Both the position numbers and the translations under genes were made by a program. This document shows, piece after piece, positions 17,953-25,217 of a stretch of 64,000 nt of DNA. Below the pieces are notes generated by a model. That model did no database searches. It saw only the letters and a program-made list of their open reading frames with translations, and was not told where the DNA came from. Origin of the DNA: an uncultured Bacteroidales bacterium (GTDB lineage: Bacteria; Bacteroidota; Bacteroidia; Bacteroidales; UBA932); contig CAMYAE010000003.1 of NCBI GenBank assembly GCA_947253655.1, positions 1 through 64,000 of the forward strand, written 5' to 3'. Within the stretch, counting starts at the first letter, position 1; the number at the start of each line of letters is the position of its first letter.

Positions 17953-19134
17953 ATGTGGTCGGCTATTGTATCAGCAGTTGTAAGTATCGGCAGCGGTCTT
18001 TATTCATTTTTTTCAGCGAAGAAAAGTGGAGAAAATGAGTATAGACAGACTATGAGCATAATAAATACTAATGATGATTTCCTTGATGTCATTGATAGGA
18101 TTTTTTACGTTCAACGTCAATTTGTATTTGTCGCTCCTTTTATGTTGAATTTTGCTTGTAAAAAGGAGAAAAAAGATTATTGGAAAGGTCTTTGTGATTT
18201 GGATTTTTTTCAGAAGTACAGGAAAAAGGTCTTTTTCAATAAGCCTAACTTTCATACTTATTGCAATGCTTATTTGCTCGATGTTAAAAGCGGTCGCTAT
18301 ATTGATAGGCTTTATACTTACTTGTACGAAAATAATTTGCTTTCTTTTCTTGATTGCAGCAAGCCTGCCTATCAATCTGTTTTCGACTGTATAATGAAAC
18401 TGTGCGAAAATGGAATAGTTGTACCTTTCGCACTTCCTGTATATACAGGCGATGACGAGGGCCATAACTTTTTGGACGGTTGCAGCGGCTACAAGTTGGA
18501 TTTGAATAAGGTGCAAAACGGTATCTCCGTACTGTCTCCGATTTTTTCGTGTCGTGTGCCTGCCTATAATGAGCATTTGAGGAAGTTCTTGCCGTCTCAT
18601 ATATCCGAAGCAAGTGCATACTTCAACGGAGAAACTAATTCACTTTGGCGAAAATTCTTGATTTCAAAGGTCGGCAAAGGCTATTGGACTGCAAGCCGCG
18701 ATGAATTGAATAGCAATAGTTTTGGGATTGATGAGTATTATCCGAATTGTATTTTTGGAAATATGTGCTTCGTCTCTTCCGCTCCTAATCTTTTCAATTC
18801 GGGTGTTAGCGGTTATAGTGGGATTGTTGGAAATAATACTGATTGGACGCCCTCCGTCAATACCGTTCCTTTTCATTCTTCGGAAGTTCTCGCCTGTACT
18901 ACTGATTTATATGTCGAAAGGTTTGGAGCAGACCCGTATAAGGCATATTTCAAAGTCGGTGAAAGCGGAGAAAGTGCAGGCTTTGAGACTGACGAAAGAA
19001 ATAAGGCGGTTATTGTTGGCGGCAAGGTTCAATATGGTGCAAGGTACATCGATTATAGAAAAGTCGCTTTTTTTATAGGTGTTTTGGTTTTGGGTTTGAT
19101 TATTAAAAATAACAAAAAAAATGGAAAGGTTTAG
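17953..19134 (+). CDS. Provirus membrane/virion protein (393 aa)
   Basis: The longest non-replication gene of the provirus. A hydrophobic helix lies at the N-terminus (about residues 3-20, AIVSAVVSIGSGLYSFFS) and another near the C-terminus (VAFFIGVLVLGLIIKN) followed by a Lys/Asn tail. The central region is soluble, aromatic- and Cys-rich, without a known domain. Two anchors and its place after the capsid candidate suggest a structural protein of a lipid-containing virion. It overlaps the next gene by 14 bases. Function is inferred from context only. Confidence 0.7.
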   Translation: MWSAIVSAVVSIGSGLYSFFSAKKSGENEYRQTMSIINTNDDFLDVIDRIFYVQRQFVFVAPFMLNFACKKEKKDYWKGLCDLDFFQKYRKKVFFNKPNFHTYCNAYLLDVKSGRYIDRLYTYLYENNLLSFLDCSKPAYQSVFDCIMKLCENGIVVPFALPVYTGDDEGHNFLDGCSGYKLDLNKVQNGISVLSPIFSCRVPAYNEHLRKFLPSHISEASAYFNGETNSLWRKFLISKVGKGYWTASRDELNSNSFGIDEYYPNCIFGNMCFVSSAPNLFNSGVSGYSGIVGNNTDWTPSVNTVPFHSSEVLACTTDLYVERFGADPYKAYFKVGESGESAGFETDERNKAVIVGGKVQYGARYIDYRKVAFFIGVLVLGLIIKNNKKNGKV

Positions 19135-19474
19135 ATACTATGGCGATGACGGTTTGAACAGGGTTTACCGCGTCAAGGACAAAATGAAAGAGGTCTCTAA
19201 CAGTTCGGTTGAGGGTCTGAAAACTAATGTCTCTACATCGGTTTCAAATGCTTCGCCTGCTCGAAAGAGTGGATTTGTCGATGCCCTGCCCGGTGTCATT
19301 ACGGGTGTAGGTGACCTCGTAGGCAAAACGTTGGGCGGTGCTGCTGACATAGAGCGAGCAAAACGTACCCACGAAAATATAACAGGTACTTATGACAATA
19401 CAAATATTGTCAGATATGGAATGTTGGGGCTTGGTGCTGTTTTAATTCTTTTGCTAATAAACAAAATATTTTAA
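19121..19474 (+). CDS. Provirus small membrane protein (117 aa)
   Basis: The N-terminal 90 residues are hydrophilic, with a Gly/Val-rich segment (VITGVGDLVGKTLGGAADIERAK). A single C-terminal membrane helix follows (about residues 97-115, GMLGLGAVLILLLINKIF). The start overlaps the 393-residue gene. It resembles the small anchored proteins of membrane-containing phages in layout but not in any sequence I recognise. Confidence 0.7.
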   Translation: MERFRYYGDDGLNRVYRVKDKMKEVSNSSVEGLKTNVSTSVSNASPARKSGFVDALPGVITGVGDLVGKTLGGAADIERAKRTHENITGTYDNTNIVRYGMLGLGAVLILLLINKIF

Positions 19475-19476
19475 TC

Positions 19477-20010
19477 ATGTATAGTAAAAATTATTATTCG
19501 GGCTATTATAGCCGAAATAACTATTATGGCAATCGCGGCTATTCTTATGGTAAATTTGCTGCTCCTGTTCGCAAACGTAGATGTGCATACATTTCAAAAA
19601 GTGCAGGCGTAGGAAGCCTTAATGCTTCTTCCTATAAACATTTTATAGGTAAAGATTTGGTAAGTGTCAATGTGGGCGAGTTTCTCCCAAAAGATAACAA
19701 TTCTTCAAAAGGTGTCACCATTCCGGACAGGCGAAACAGGTTTAGCATTTGGGCTTATGGATATATTGACGGTGTTAAAACCATTATATCCTTTGTTACA
19801 AAGGCAAATGACCTTTTATTTGTCAGCGGAAAGGGGAAAAATTATACCCGTTCAGAAGCGAGACTTACAAGTGGTGCTATCAGTCGCAAAGTTCGTGTAT
19901 ATTCGAGTGAGGACGGTAAAAGATGTTTTTGTCCTCTTGCAAATGGCTGCTTGATTTCATTTGGAGAGAAGAACGATAAGCCTTATTTTTTCAAAACTTA
20001 TAAAAAATAA
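19477..20010 (+). CDS. Provirus protein with Tyr/Asn/Gly-rich N-terminus (177 aa)
   Basis: The first 30 residues are low-complexity (YYSGYYSRNNYYGNRGYSYG), then comes a basic region and a beta-rich body. There is no membrane segment. The gene starts 2 bases after the previous stop. A DNA-binding or minor virion role would fit the basic, aromatic N-terminus, but this is a guess. Confidence 0.65.
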   Translation: MYSKNYYSGYYSRNNYYGNRGYSYGKFAAPVRKRRCAYISKSAGVGSLNASSYKHFIGKDLVSVNVGEFLPKDNNSSKGVTIPDRRNRFSIWAYGYIDGVKTIISFVTKANDLLFVSGKGKNYTRSEARLTSGAISRKVRVYSSEDGKRCFCPLANGCLISFGEKNDKPYFFKTYKK

Positions 20011-20015
20011 ATGTT

Positions 20016-20219
20016 ATGAATAATTTAGTTAAGTTCTTTGATAAGGTCAAAGGCTATGCGACTTATATAGAAGTCGCGGTTATAGTGTTGACGGGCGTTT
20101 TTTCTGCCGTTGTGGAAATTTCCAACAAGGTCGAGAATGCTGTAGAGAAAGGCGGCTATGGTAATGCAGCCAATTCTTCCAAACTGTCAGACAGTTCGGA
20201 AAATTCAGAAAACAATTAG
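20016..20219 (+). CDS. Provirus small membrane protein (67 aa)
   Basis: One membrane helix (about residues 14-34, TYIEVAVIVLTGVFSAVVEI) and a Ser/Asn-rich C-terminal tail. It sits in the run of virion-like genes and has no recognised family. Confidence 0.6.
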   Translation: MNNLVKFFDKVKGYATYIEVAVIVLTGVFSAVVEISNKVENAVEKGGYGNAANSSKLSDSSENSENN

Positions 20220-20243
20220 TTAAACTTATAAAATTCAAAAATT

Positions 20244-20414
20244 ATGTCTTACAAAAAAAATTCTTTCTTGTCTAATAATAAAAAGGCTATTTTTTGGTCT
20301 CTTGGTCTTTTTGCTGCTGCTTGGGCTGCTTTTCGCTTCGGTCTGATTGCTCGCATCAAGTCGCTTCTTGACGGTGCTAAAAAAAAAGATAGCGGAAATA
20401 CGATACCCCTTTGA
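20244..20414 (+). CDS. Provirus small membrane protein (56 aa)
   Basis: A short gene read directly from the sequence. It encodes a basic N-terminus, one membrane helix (about residues 16-31, IFWSLGLFAAAWAAF) and a lysine-rich tail. Its stop is followed one base later by the ATG of the lytic-enzyme gene, which suggests translational coupling. Spacing and composition match its neighbours. Confidence 0.6.
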   Translation: MSYKKNSFLSNNKKAIFWSLGLFAAAWAAFRFGLIARIKSLLDGAKKKDSGNTIPL

Positions 20415-20415
20415 T

Positions 20416-20850
20416 ATGGGCGAAAGTGATAAAAATGGGGTTGTTTTCAAATGTAAAAGAAACAACCCTTTTAATATCCGCAAGTCCTTTTCTCGTTGGA
20501 AAGGTCTGACAGAGCGAGGAAGTGACGGGGGCTTTTGCGAGTTTGTAGATGTCCGTTACGGTATACGTGCTTATATTATTCTTATTCATAACTATATTCA
20601 TATTAGAGTGTTGCGGACTGTACGCCAAATCATCAGTACTTACGCACCAAGTAGCGAGAATGACACAGAAGCGTATATCAAGTATGTATGTTTTAGTACA
20701 GGCTTCGATGAAGACGAAATTTTGAAAGACCGCGACATTATCGATTTGGGTGTTGCTATGTCTATTATGGAGGGCAATCCTCAAAGGAAAGATTTTATAA
20801 CAAAGATATTCTATGAGACAGTTAGCGAAAAAGGTTGGGTTATTCATTAG
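20416..20850 (+). CDS. P5-like phage lytic/structural protein
   Basis: A 144-residue protein with the sequence pattern of the phage family often annotated as structural protein P5, a virion-associated peptidoglycan-degrading enzyme. The pattern is NNPFNIRKSFSRWKGL, then CEFVDVRYGIRAYIIL, then the near-invariant APSSENDTEAYIKYV, ending with IMEGN. It probably opens the host cell wall at entry or lysis. The ATG at 20416 is chosen because it follows the previous stop and precedes the family N-terminus; an in-frame start at 20347 would overlap the preceding gene. The next gene begins inside its 3' end. Confidence 0.75.
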   Translation: MGESDKNGVVFKCKRNNPFNIRKSFSRWKGLTERGSDGGFCEFVDVRYGIRAYIILIHNYIHIRVLRTVRQIISTYAPSSENDTEAYIKYVCFSTGFDEDEILKDRDIIDLGVAMSIMEGNPQRKDFITKIFYETVSEKGWVIH

Positions 20851-21223
20851 AAATCATCCTTTACTATTTATATATATGGGTCTTGCAGTTCTTTTGCTTT
20901 ATATTTTTTATAAGAGGTATAAAAGGAAGAATAAAGAGAAAATAAAGGTCGATTTGACGAAAGACCCTATAATGATTGCAGATGCTTTATATTATGCTAT
21001 GAGAGGTTTTGGAACTGACGAGGCTGCAATTGAACGTATATACAGTTGGATAAGGCAAGGCGATGTAAATTTTTTGGAGGTCTATAATGCTTTTGGTCTT
21101 CGTAGTTATTTCAGCAAGAAGAAAGGAAGCGACCTTTTAAGTTGGATTAATGGCGATTGTGATAAGCGGACATATAGTAAGTGGAAAGATTTGGCGGTTG
21201 CTAATGGGCTTTCTGTCGGTTGA
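20813..21223 (+). CDS. Provirus membrane protein with annexin-repeat-like domain
   Basis: A 136-residue protein. A basic N-terminus and a membrane helix (about residues 17-33, LLFIYMGLAVLLLYIFY) are followed by a lysine-rich linker, then a segment strikingly like one annexin repeat: ALYYAMRGFGTDEAAIERIY, with the GxGTDE calcium-loop motif, and VYNAFG and DLLSWINGD further on. Similar GTDE proteins occur in other Bacteroidota phages, as far as I recall. It may bind membranes or lipids in the virion. It overlaps the lytic-enzyme gene by 38 bases in another frame. Confidence 0.7.
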   Translation: MRQLAKKVGLFIRNHPLLFIYMGLAVLLLYIFYKRYKRKNKEKIKVDLTKDPIMIADALYYAMRGFGTDEAAIERIYSWIRQGDVNFLEVYNAFGLRSYFSKKKGSDLLSWINGDCDKRTYSKWKDLAVANGLSVG

Positions 21224-21341
21224 TTTTTTTATAGATGTCTCCAATAGGGTTTTGGTAGTTTTTATAATATATCTTATTGGTTTGATAATAAGATATATAG
21301 TATATGTTTTGATAAGTAATAATAAAAATAAACGGAAATGA
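21204..21341 (+). CDS. Provirus small membrane protein (45 aa)
   Basis: One long hydrophobic helix (VLVVFIIYLIGLIIRYIVYVLI) followed by a short Asn/Lys tail. ATG 21204 is chosen over the upstream in-frame start at 21150 because it overlaps the previous gene less. Its last bases overlap the next ATG as ATGA. Confidence 0.5.
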   Translation: MGFLSVDFFIDVSNRVLVVFIIYLIGLIIRYIVYVLISNNKNKRK

Positions 21342-21748
21342 TTAGTAATTGCTATTCTGCGTATGATATAGAATTTATGAAACAGATTGCAGCCGAAAAA
21401 TTAGGGTGTGCGATTGAAAATGTTTCTTATAAGGTTTCACAGTTTAGTTTTTCAGAAAATAAAATGATGAATGTTTTGACTAATAGTCACGTGCATTTTC
21501 TTCTTGATTATGTGTCAAGTGGAAAACCTTATAAGTCTGCAACTTTTTTTTGTAAGTCGTCTAATTCTTTGGTTTTGACTTTGCAAGGTGAAAAGTTTGG
21601 CAGTCATCCGTATTTTTCTGAAAAAGAACTTTATAAGGTGGGGAAATTTGTGCCTTTGTTTGATAACATTGTTAGTCAGTGTGAAGCAGAAGATTATACT
21701 GGTTTATTTTTTCATCTTTTCTTTTTAAGTTTTTACGCAGGATTTTAG
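21338..21748 (+). CDS. Provirus protein of unknown function (136 aa)
   Basis: Hydrophilic, with a phenylalanine-rich hydrophobic C-terminus (LFFHLFFLSFYAGF). There is no known domain. It is coupled to the previous gene by an ATGA overlap and ends just before the structured leader of the replication gene. Confidence 0.6.
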   Translation: MISNCYSAYDIEFMKQIAAEKLGCAIENVSYKVSQFSFSENKMMNVLTNSHVHFLLDYVSSGKPYKSATFFCKSSNSLVLTLQGEKFGSHPYFSEKELYKVGKFVPLFDNIVSQCEAEDYTGLFFHLFFLSFYAGF

Positions 21749-21754
21749 TTTTTT

Positions 21755-21844
21755 TGCTCCCTTTTTCTTATTTTTGTGCTACGCTGTGAAGCGTTTGTAC
21801 ATTTAATACGTTTGGGGAGCATTTTTTTTTCTTATTTGCTCCCC
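21755..21844 (+). promoter_or_regulatory. Structured leader of the replication gene
   Basis: GGGGAGCA (21814-21821) can pair perfectly with TGCTCCCC just downstream (21837-21844) or with TGCTCCC upstream (21755-21761), giving two exclusive folds. A small perfect hairpin (ACGCT/AGCGT) lies between, near 21780-21793. The downstream hairpin ends 6 bases before the rep ATG. It could be an attenuator of rep expression or a rolling-circle origin. Confidence 0.45.
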
Positions 21845-21850
21845 TTTTTC

Positions 21851-23215
21851 ATGCAACCTTATTTATCCGTTGGCGGTCGTTCTGTAGAATTGAAATATTC
21901 TAATTCTTGCGGTTCTTCTTTATTTTCCTTGTCTAATTCTTATAATAGATATTATAGAGAAGTAAAAAGCAATTCTTATAACACTGTATTAGAAAATCTG
22001 ATGCAGAGAGTAAATGCCCGTTCTGAATGTATTGACGCATTCTATGAGGTAGAGGATTTTCATTTGCTTGCTTTTCTTCTTCGATATTATAATTTGGAAA
22101 GTTATGAAATTAATGAAGTACAGTTAGGTCTTGCAGAGTGTTTTAATGAGAATTGGGATAATTATGTAGAACTGTCGACAAAGGTTTTTGGTCTTACTTA
22201 TTTGGATAGGTATGTTATCGACCATTTGGAGGCTACTCTTGTAAAATATCGATGTATAACAATGAAATTTTTGCTTATTAAATATTTAGTAAGTAAGAAT
22301 GTTTTGAAGAAGAAGAAAGCGACATATAAGTTTGACCGTAAAAGAGCATATGAGCGTTCAATGTGTTTAGCCGGTGCTTGTGCTGACTTGAAGAAGCCGA
22401 TGACATTTTTAACTTTGAACTTTGATAATAAAAATTGGCGTCTTACGGATAAGGATTACAGTAATTTATTTAATCGCTTCGTTACATATGTAACTCGAAA
22501 ATATCGGCAATTTTCCTATGTCCGCATTGCAGAACACGGAGAAAAGGGCGGACATTTGCATTTTCACGTTTTGACGGACTTAAAGGTAAACCGTAGGGAA
22601 TTTGTAGAAATTATCAGACTTTGGCAAAATTTGTTGAAATCATATTTGCCGAAAGAAATAGCGGATAAGTATTTGACATTGAAACAGTTAAGTGCTTCTA
22701 TTGATTGGAAAGAAATAAAAAATAACCATATAGGGGCAGTCTGCAATTATTTGGCTAAATATGTCAGCAAGGAAAGTGAAAATGACACGTTTGAACTTTA
22801 TCCTATAACTTGTAGCAGTGATGTCAGCCGCATGTATACTTGTATTCCTATTGATATAGATAGTTTTAGCGAAATATCTGATACGGCTGAAACTGTAAGC
22901 ATTAAGCGAGAGAATGACTTGGAAAATGGACGTTTGCTATTTGCAAGATTTATTTTCAAAGAAAATGTATTTCCCGATGTTGCCGCACAACTTCACGCAT
23001 TGAATAGTTGCATTATGAAAGACTATAGGAAAGAAGTCGATTTTAGAAGTAGGGCAGGGAGTTTGAAAAATAAGAAAATTTTTGATTATTATGTCGCTTT
23101 GAGTGAAAGAGAATTTGAGAAGTTAGATAATTTTTTCTTTGAAGATGAAAATTTTGATGAATATGTTGGAGAAAAGAAAAATAATTTCTATAATTGCGTA
23201 GGTCAAATCTCATAA
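21851..23215 (+). CDS. HUH-superfamily replication initiator
   Basis: A 454-residue rolling-circle replication initiator that nicks and rejoins DNA. The three motifs are in order: motif 1 around residues 184-193 (MTFLTLNFDN), motif 2 HLHFH at 235-239 (metal-binding HUH), and motif 3 YLAKY at 300-304 with two candidate catalytic tyrosines, as in phiX174 A-like and microvirus initiators. The N-terminal 180 residues and C-terminus are unfamiliar. The frame is open to a GTG at 21776, but ATG 21851 lies right after the leader hairpin and is preferred. Confidence 0.85.
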   Translation: MQPYLSVGGRSVELKYSNSCGSSLFSLSNSYNRYYREVKSNSYNTVLENLMQRVNARSECIDAFYEVEDFHLLAFLLRYYNLESYEINEVQLGLAECFNENWDNYVELSTKVFGLTYLDRYVIDHLEATLVKYRCITMKFLLIKYLVSKNVLKKKKATYKFDRKRAYERSMCLAGACADLKKPMTFLTLNFDNKNWRLTDKDYSNLFNRFVTYVTRKYRQFSYVRIAEHGEKGGHLHFHVLTDLKVNRREFVEIIRLWQNLLKSYLPKEIADKYLTLKQLSASIDWKEIKNNHIGAVCNYLAKYVSKESENDTFELYPITCSSDVSRMYTCIPIDIDSFSEISDTAETVSIKRENDLENGRLLFARFIFKENVFPDVAAQLHALNSCIMKDYRKEVDFRSRAGSLKNKKIFDYYVALSEREFEKLDNFFFEDENFDEYVGEKKNNFYNCVGQIS

Positions 23216-23251
23216 TATTCGTTAAGAATAAGGAGAAAAAGGCTAAATGTT

Positions 23252-23269
23252 ATTTTCCGTAAGGAAAAT
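23252..23269. other. Perfect 7-bp hairpin downstream of rep
   Basis: ATTTTCC and GGAAAAT pair around a GTAA loop, followed by an A/T-rich stretch. It may be a terminator, or a complementary-strand origin of the ssDNA form. Confidence 0.4.
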
Positions 23270-23323
23270 GGTTAAAAAAATTTTAATTTATAACGACATT
23301 CCTCGTTGAAAGTTAGGTTTTGA

Positions 23324-23352
23324 AACTTAACATAATATAAATTGTGTAACAA
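23324..23352. other. dif-like XerC/XerD site at the right provirus end (attR)
   Basis: The XerD-type arm AACTTAACATAA, a 6-base centre TATAAA, then the XerC-type arm TTGTGTAACAA. On the minus strand this aligns with the E. coli dif layout (11 + 6 + 11, with a nearly identical XerD arm TTATGTTAAGT). The right repeat core is 23324-23341. Integration regenerated a full site here and left only a half site at 16014, as is typical of elements that exploit Xer. This is the probable chromosomal dif. Confidence 0.75.
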
Positions 23353-23380
23353 TATATATTCATTGATATTAAGCTATTAT

Positions 23381-24541
23381 TCAGGGATTTATAATATCTT
23401 TTAAAAAAGACTTGACATTAAATTTATTGTCAGAATAACCTTGTGCGAATGAGATGCCGTCAGACACAAGTTCAAGACCAGTCTCGGCAGCAATATTGTT
23501 CATGAGCCTGACACTGGCTGGAGACCATGTATATGAACCGAAAGCGGCAAATTTATGATTCTTAATCTGTCTAAGTCTTATTCCGTGCATAAAAGTCTCG
23601 ACCGACGGAAAAATACAGCCGTTATAAGTCGGTGAGCCGGCTATTATAGTATCGTATTTAAACACATCTCTATAGGCAAAGGAAACATCTTCTTCATTCA
23701 GATTATGCAGGACGCATTTCACTCCGTTGCGTGTAAGCTCGTCCCGAACTGCGAAAGCTGCCTTTTCTGTGTTTCCGTACATAGATGCGTACACAATGCA
23801 GGCCCCATGCTCGGTTTCGTATCGGCTCATTCTGTCATACAAGGCGACAACTTTCTTTGCCTCATCTTCCCATACGGGACCGTGTGTGCTACATATTCTC
23901 TTTATATTCAAGGTCGAAAGCTTTTTGAGCGCATTTTGCACAGGCACACCGTATTTTCCGACGATATTTGAATAATATCTTATCATTTCATCCTCAAAAT
24001 CATCAAATAATGAGGCTGTCGGGTCTTTTACGGCCTTGAAACTTCCGAAAGCGTCTCCGGAGAAAAGAGTCTCTTCTTCATCGAGCCAGGTTGCCATTGT
24101 TTCCGGCCAATGCACCATAGGAATCATGTGGAATGTAAGGTTGCACGAGCCCAGAGACAAGGTGTCGGAATCCCTGACGACTATAATATTGTCGCAAATA
24201 CCATTGTAGCCGGCAATCATAGGAACGGCTTTGGCATTTGCAACAATCTTTATATCAGGATATTGCTTAATAATATCCGTCATAAGGGCAGAGTGATCCG
24301 GTTCCATGTGATTGACAACCAGATAATCTATCGGCCTCTCCCCTATTTCCCCCTGTATTTTATTGAAAAACTCCTCCCAAAAGCCGGCAGCCGATGTATC
24401 TATCAATGCAACTTTCTCATCAACAATAAGATATGAGTTATATGAAACGCCATAAGGCAGAGGCCATTGATTCTCGAACATTTGTTTGTTTAGGTCATTT
24501 ACGCCTACATACATTATTCTGTCAGAAATTTTCATATTCAA
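23381..24541 (-). CDS. FprA-type flavodiiron protein
   Basis: A 386-residue A-type flavoprotein. The N-terminal metallo-beta-lactamase-like domain carries di-iron ligands in NHMEPDHSALM, with MVHWPETMATWLDEE and FSGDAFGSF. The C-terminal flavodoxin domain carries VYASMYGNTEKAAFAVRDEL and SPTYNGCIFPSVE. Such enzymes reduce O2 or NO to protect anaerobes. It has a complete promoter at complement 24574-24604. The provirus right end is only about 30 bases beyond its stop. Confidence 0.93.
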   Translation of the reverse strand: MNMKISDRIMYVGVNDLNKQMFENQWPLPYGVSYNSYLIVDEKVALIDTSAAGFWEEFFNKIQGEIGERPIDYLVVNHMEPDHSALMTDIIKQYPDIKIVANAKAVPMIAGYNGICDNIIVVRDSDTLSLGSCNLTFHMIPMVHWPETMATWLDEEETLFSGDAFGSFKAVKDPTASLFDDFEDEMIRYYSNIVGKYGVPVQNALKKLSTLNIKRICSTHGPVWEDEAKKVVALYDRMSRYETEHGACIVYASMYGNTEKAAFAVRDELTRNGVKCVLHNLNEEDVSFAYRDVFKYDTIIAGSPTYNGCIFPSVETFMHGIRLRQIKNHKFAAFGSYTWSPASVRLMNNIAAETGLELVSDGISFAQGYSDNKFNVKSFLKDIINP

Positions 24542-24573
24542 CCTGTTTTTCTAAAATTATATATTATAATTTA

Positions 24574-24604
24574 CAAAGTTAATAATACTAAAAAATAAGT
24601 GCAA
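24574..24604 (-). promoter_or_regulatory. Promoter of the flavodiiron gene
   Basis: The complement reads TTG (24602-24604), a 20-base spacer, then TAACTTTG (24574-24581), a complete Bacteroidota promoter. It overlaps the last codons of the upstream gene, so the flavodiiron gene has its own start of transcription. Confidence 0.75.
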
Positions 24605-25217
24605 TACACAGGAGCGTATTTAATGACATAGAATCGCTCTGTCTCAAATTAACCTGCGGCACAACCTTGCCTGTATATTTGTCATAGGCGTCAGGATGCG
24701 AATAGGCCAGCATGACGGCTGTCTTGAGATCTATTGAGACACCGTTACCTAAATATATCCTGTAGCCGTAGCCGATTCTGCCGAAAAATGCTGACCTGTG
24801 CTGCTTGTTCTCGGCTAAACCTCCTCCTCCCCCAATCTGAAAATAGCTGCCCTCCGTCTGCCATGGCCTCAGGAATACCTGTCCCCTAAGCTCGACCGGA
24901 AAGAATCTCATGTTCTTCTGTATTCCGGCATAGCCTGCGGCAAGGCTCAGATTAAATCTCTTGCCTATATTAACGCCTGCGGCTGCAAGTATTTCTCCGT
25001 TAACATGAAAGAACGGGTCTATGGAGCGTATTTGCACCAATGATTGGACATCGGTAATAAACGTAGTTACATTGTAATTGAACAGATTGCCGGATATACC
25101 CCATTCCACTCCGTAGACGAAGCGTCCGGTTCGGCTATAGCTGCTATGGTGCGATTCTTCGCCGGGTGCAGTCCTGCATACAAGTATAGTTAGCAATATG
25201 ATTATTATCCGTTTCAT
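24588..25217 (-). CDS. Outer-membrane beta-barrel-like protein (209 aa)
   Basis: A signal peptide (residues 1-20, IIIILLTILVCRTAPGEE) is followed by alternating aromatic and Gly-rich beta segments (LSLAAGYAGIQKN, YFQIGGGGGLAEN, FGRIGYGYRIYLG) and a hydrophobic C-terminus. This is typical of a small outer-membrane barrel of unknown role. Its ATG overlaps the stop of the upstream gene by 4 bases, so the two are probably co-expressed partners. No family recognised. Confidence 0.6.
   Translation of the reverse strand: MKRIIIILLTILVCRTAPGEESHHSSYSRTGRFVYGVEWGISGNLFNYNVTTFITDVQSLVQIRSIDPFFHVNGEILAAAGVNIGKRFNLSLAAGYAGIQKNMRFFPVELRGQVFLRPWQTEGSYFQIGGGGGLAENKQHRSAFFGRIGYGYRIYLGNGVSIDLKTAVMLAYSHPDAYDKYTGKVVPQVNLRQSDSMSLNTLLCIALIF

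Larger units (their letters stand above)
16014..23341. mobile_element. Xer-integrated 7.3-kb provirus, candidate FLiP-like ssDNA phage
   Basis: An AT-rich block of about twelve tightly packed plus-strand genes between perfect 18-bp direct repeats (AACTTAACATAATATAAA). The circular form would be about 7,310 bases. It encodes a HUH replication initiator, a P5-like lytic enzyme, many small proteins with one membrane segment and an all-beta protein of capsid size. There is no integrase, no terminase, no Microviridae-size capsid protein and no Zot-like ATPase. The set fits a small icosahedral, membrane-containing ssDNA phage like FLiP (Finnlakeviridae). Family assignment is inference; integration through Xer/dif is well supported by the repeats. 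Confidence 0.75.

Noticed and set aside
16014..23341. Provirus as a member of Microviridae
   Set aside because: The initiator and the dif integration would fit, but there is no capsid protein of about 500 residues or more and no recognisable microvirus pilot protein; the run of small membrane proteins argues against it.
16014..23341. Provirus as a filamentous (inovirus-like) phage
   Set aside because: No Zot/gpI-type ATPase with a Walker A motif is present among its genes, and a P5-like lytic enzyme is not expected in a phage that leaves without lysis.
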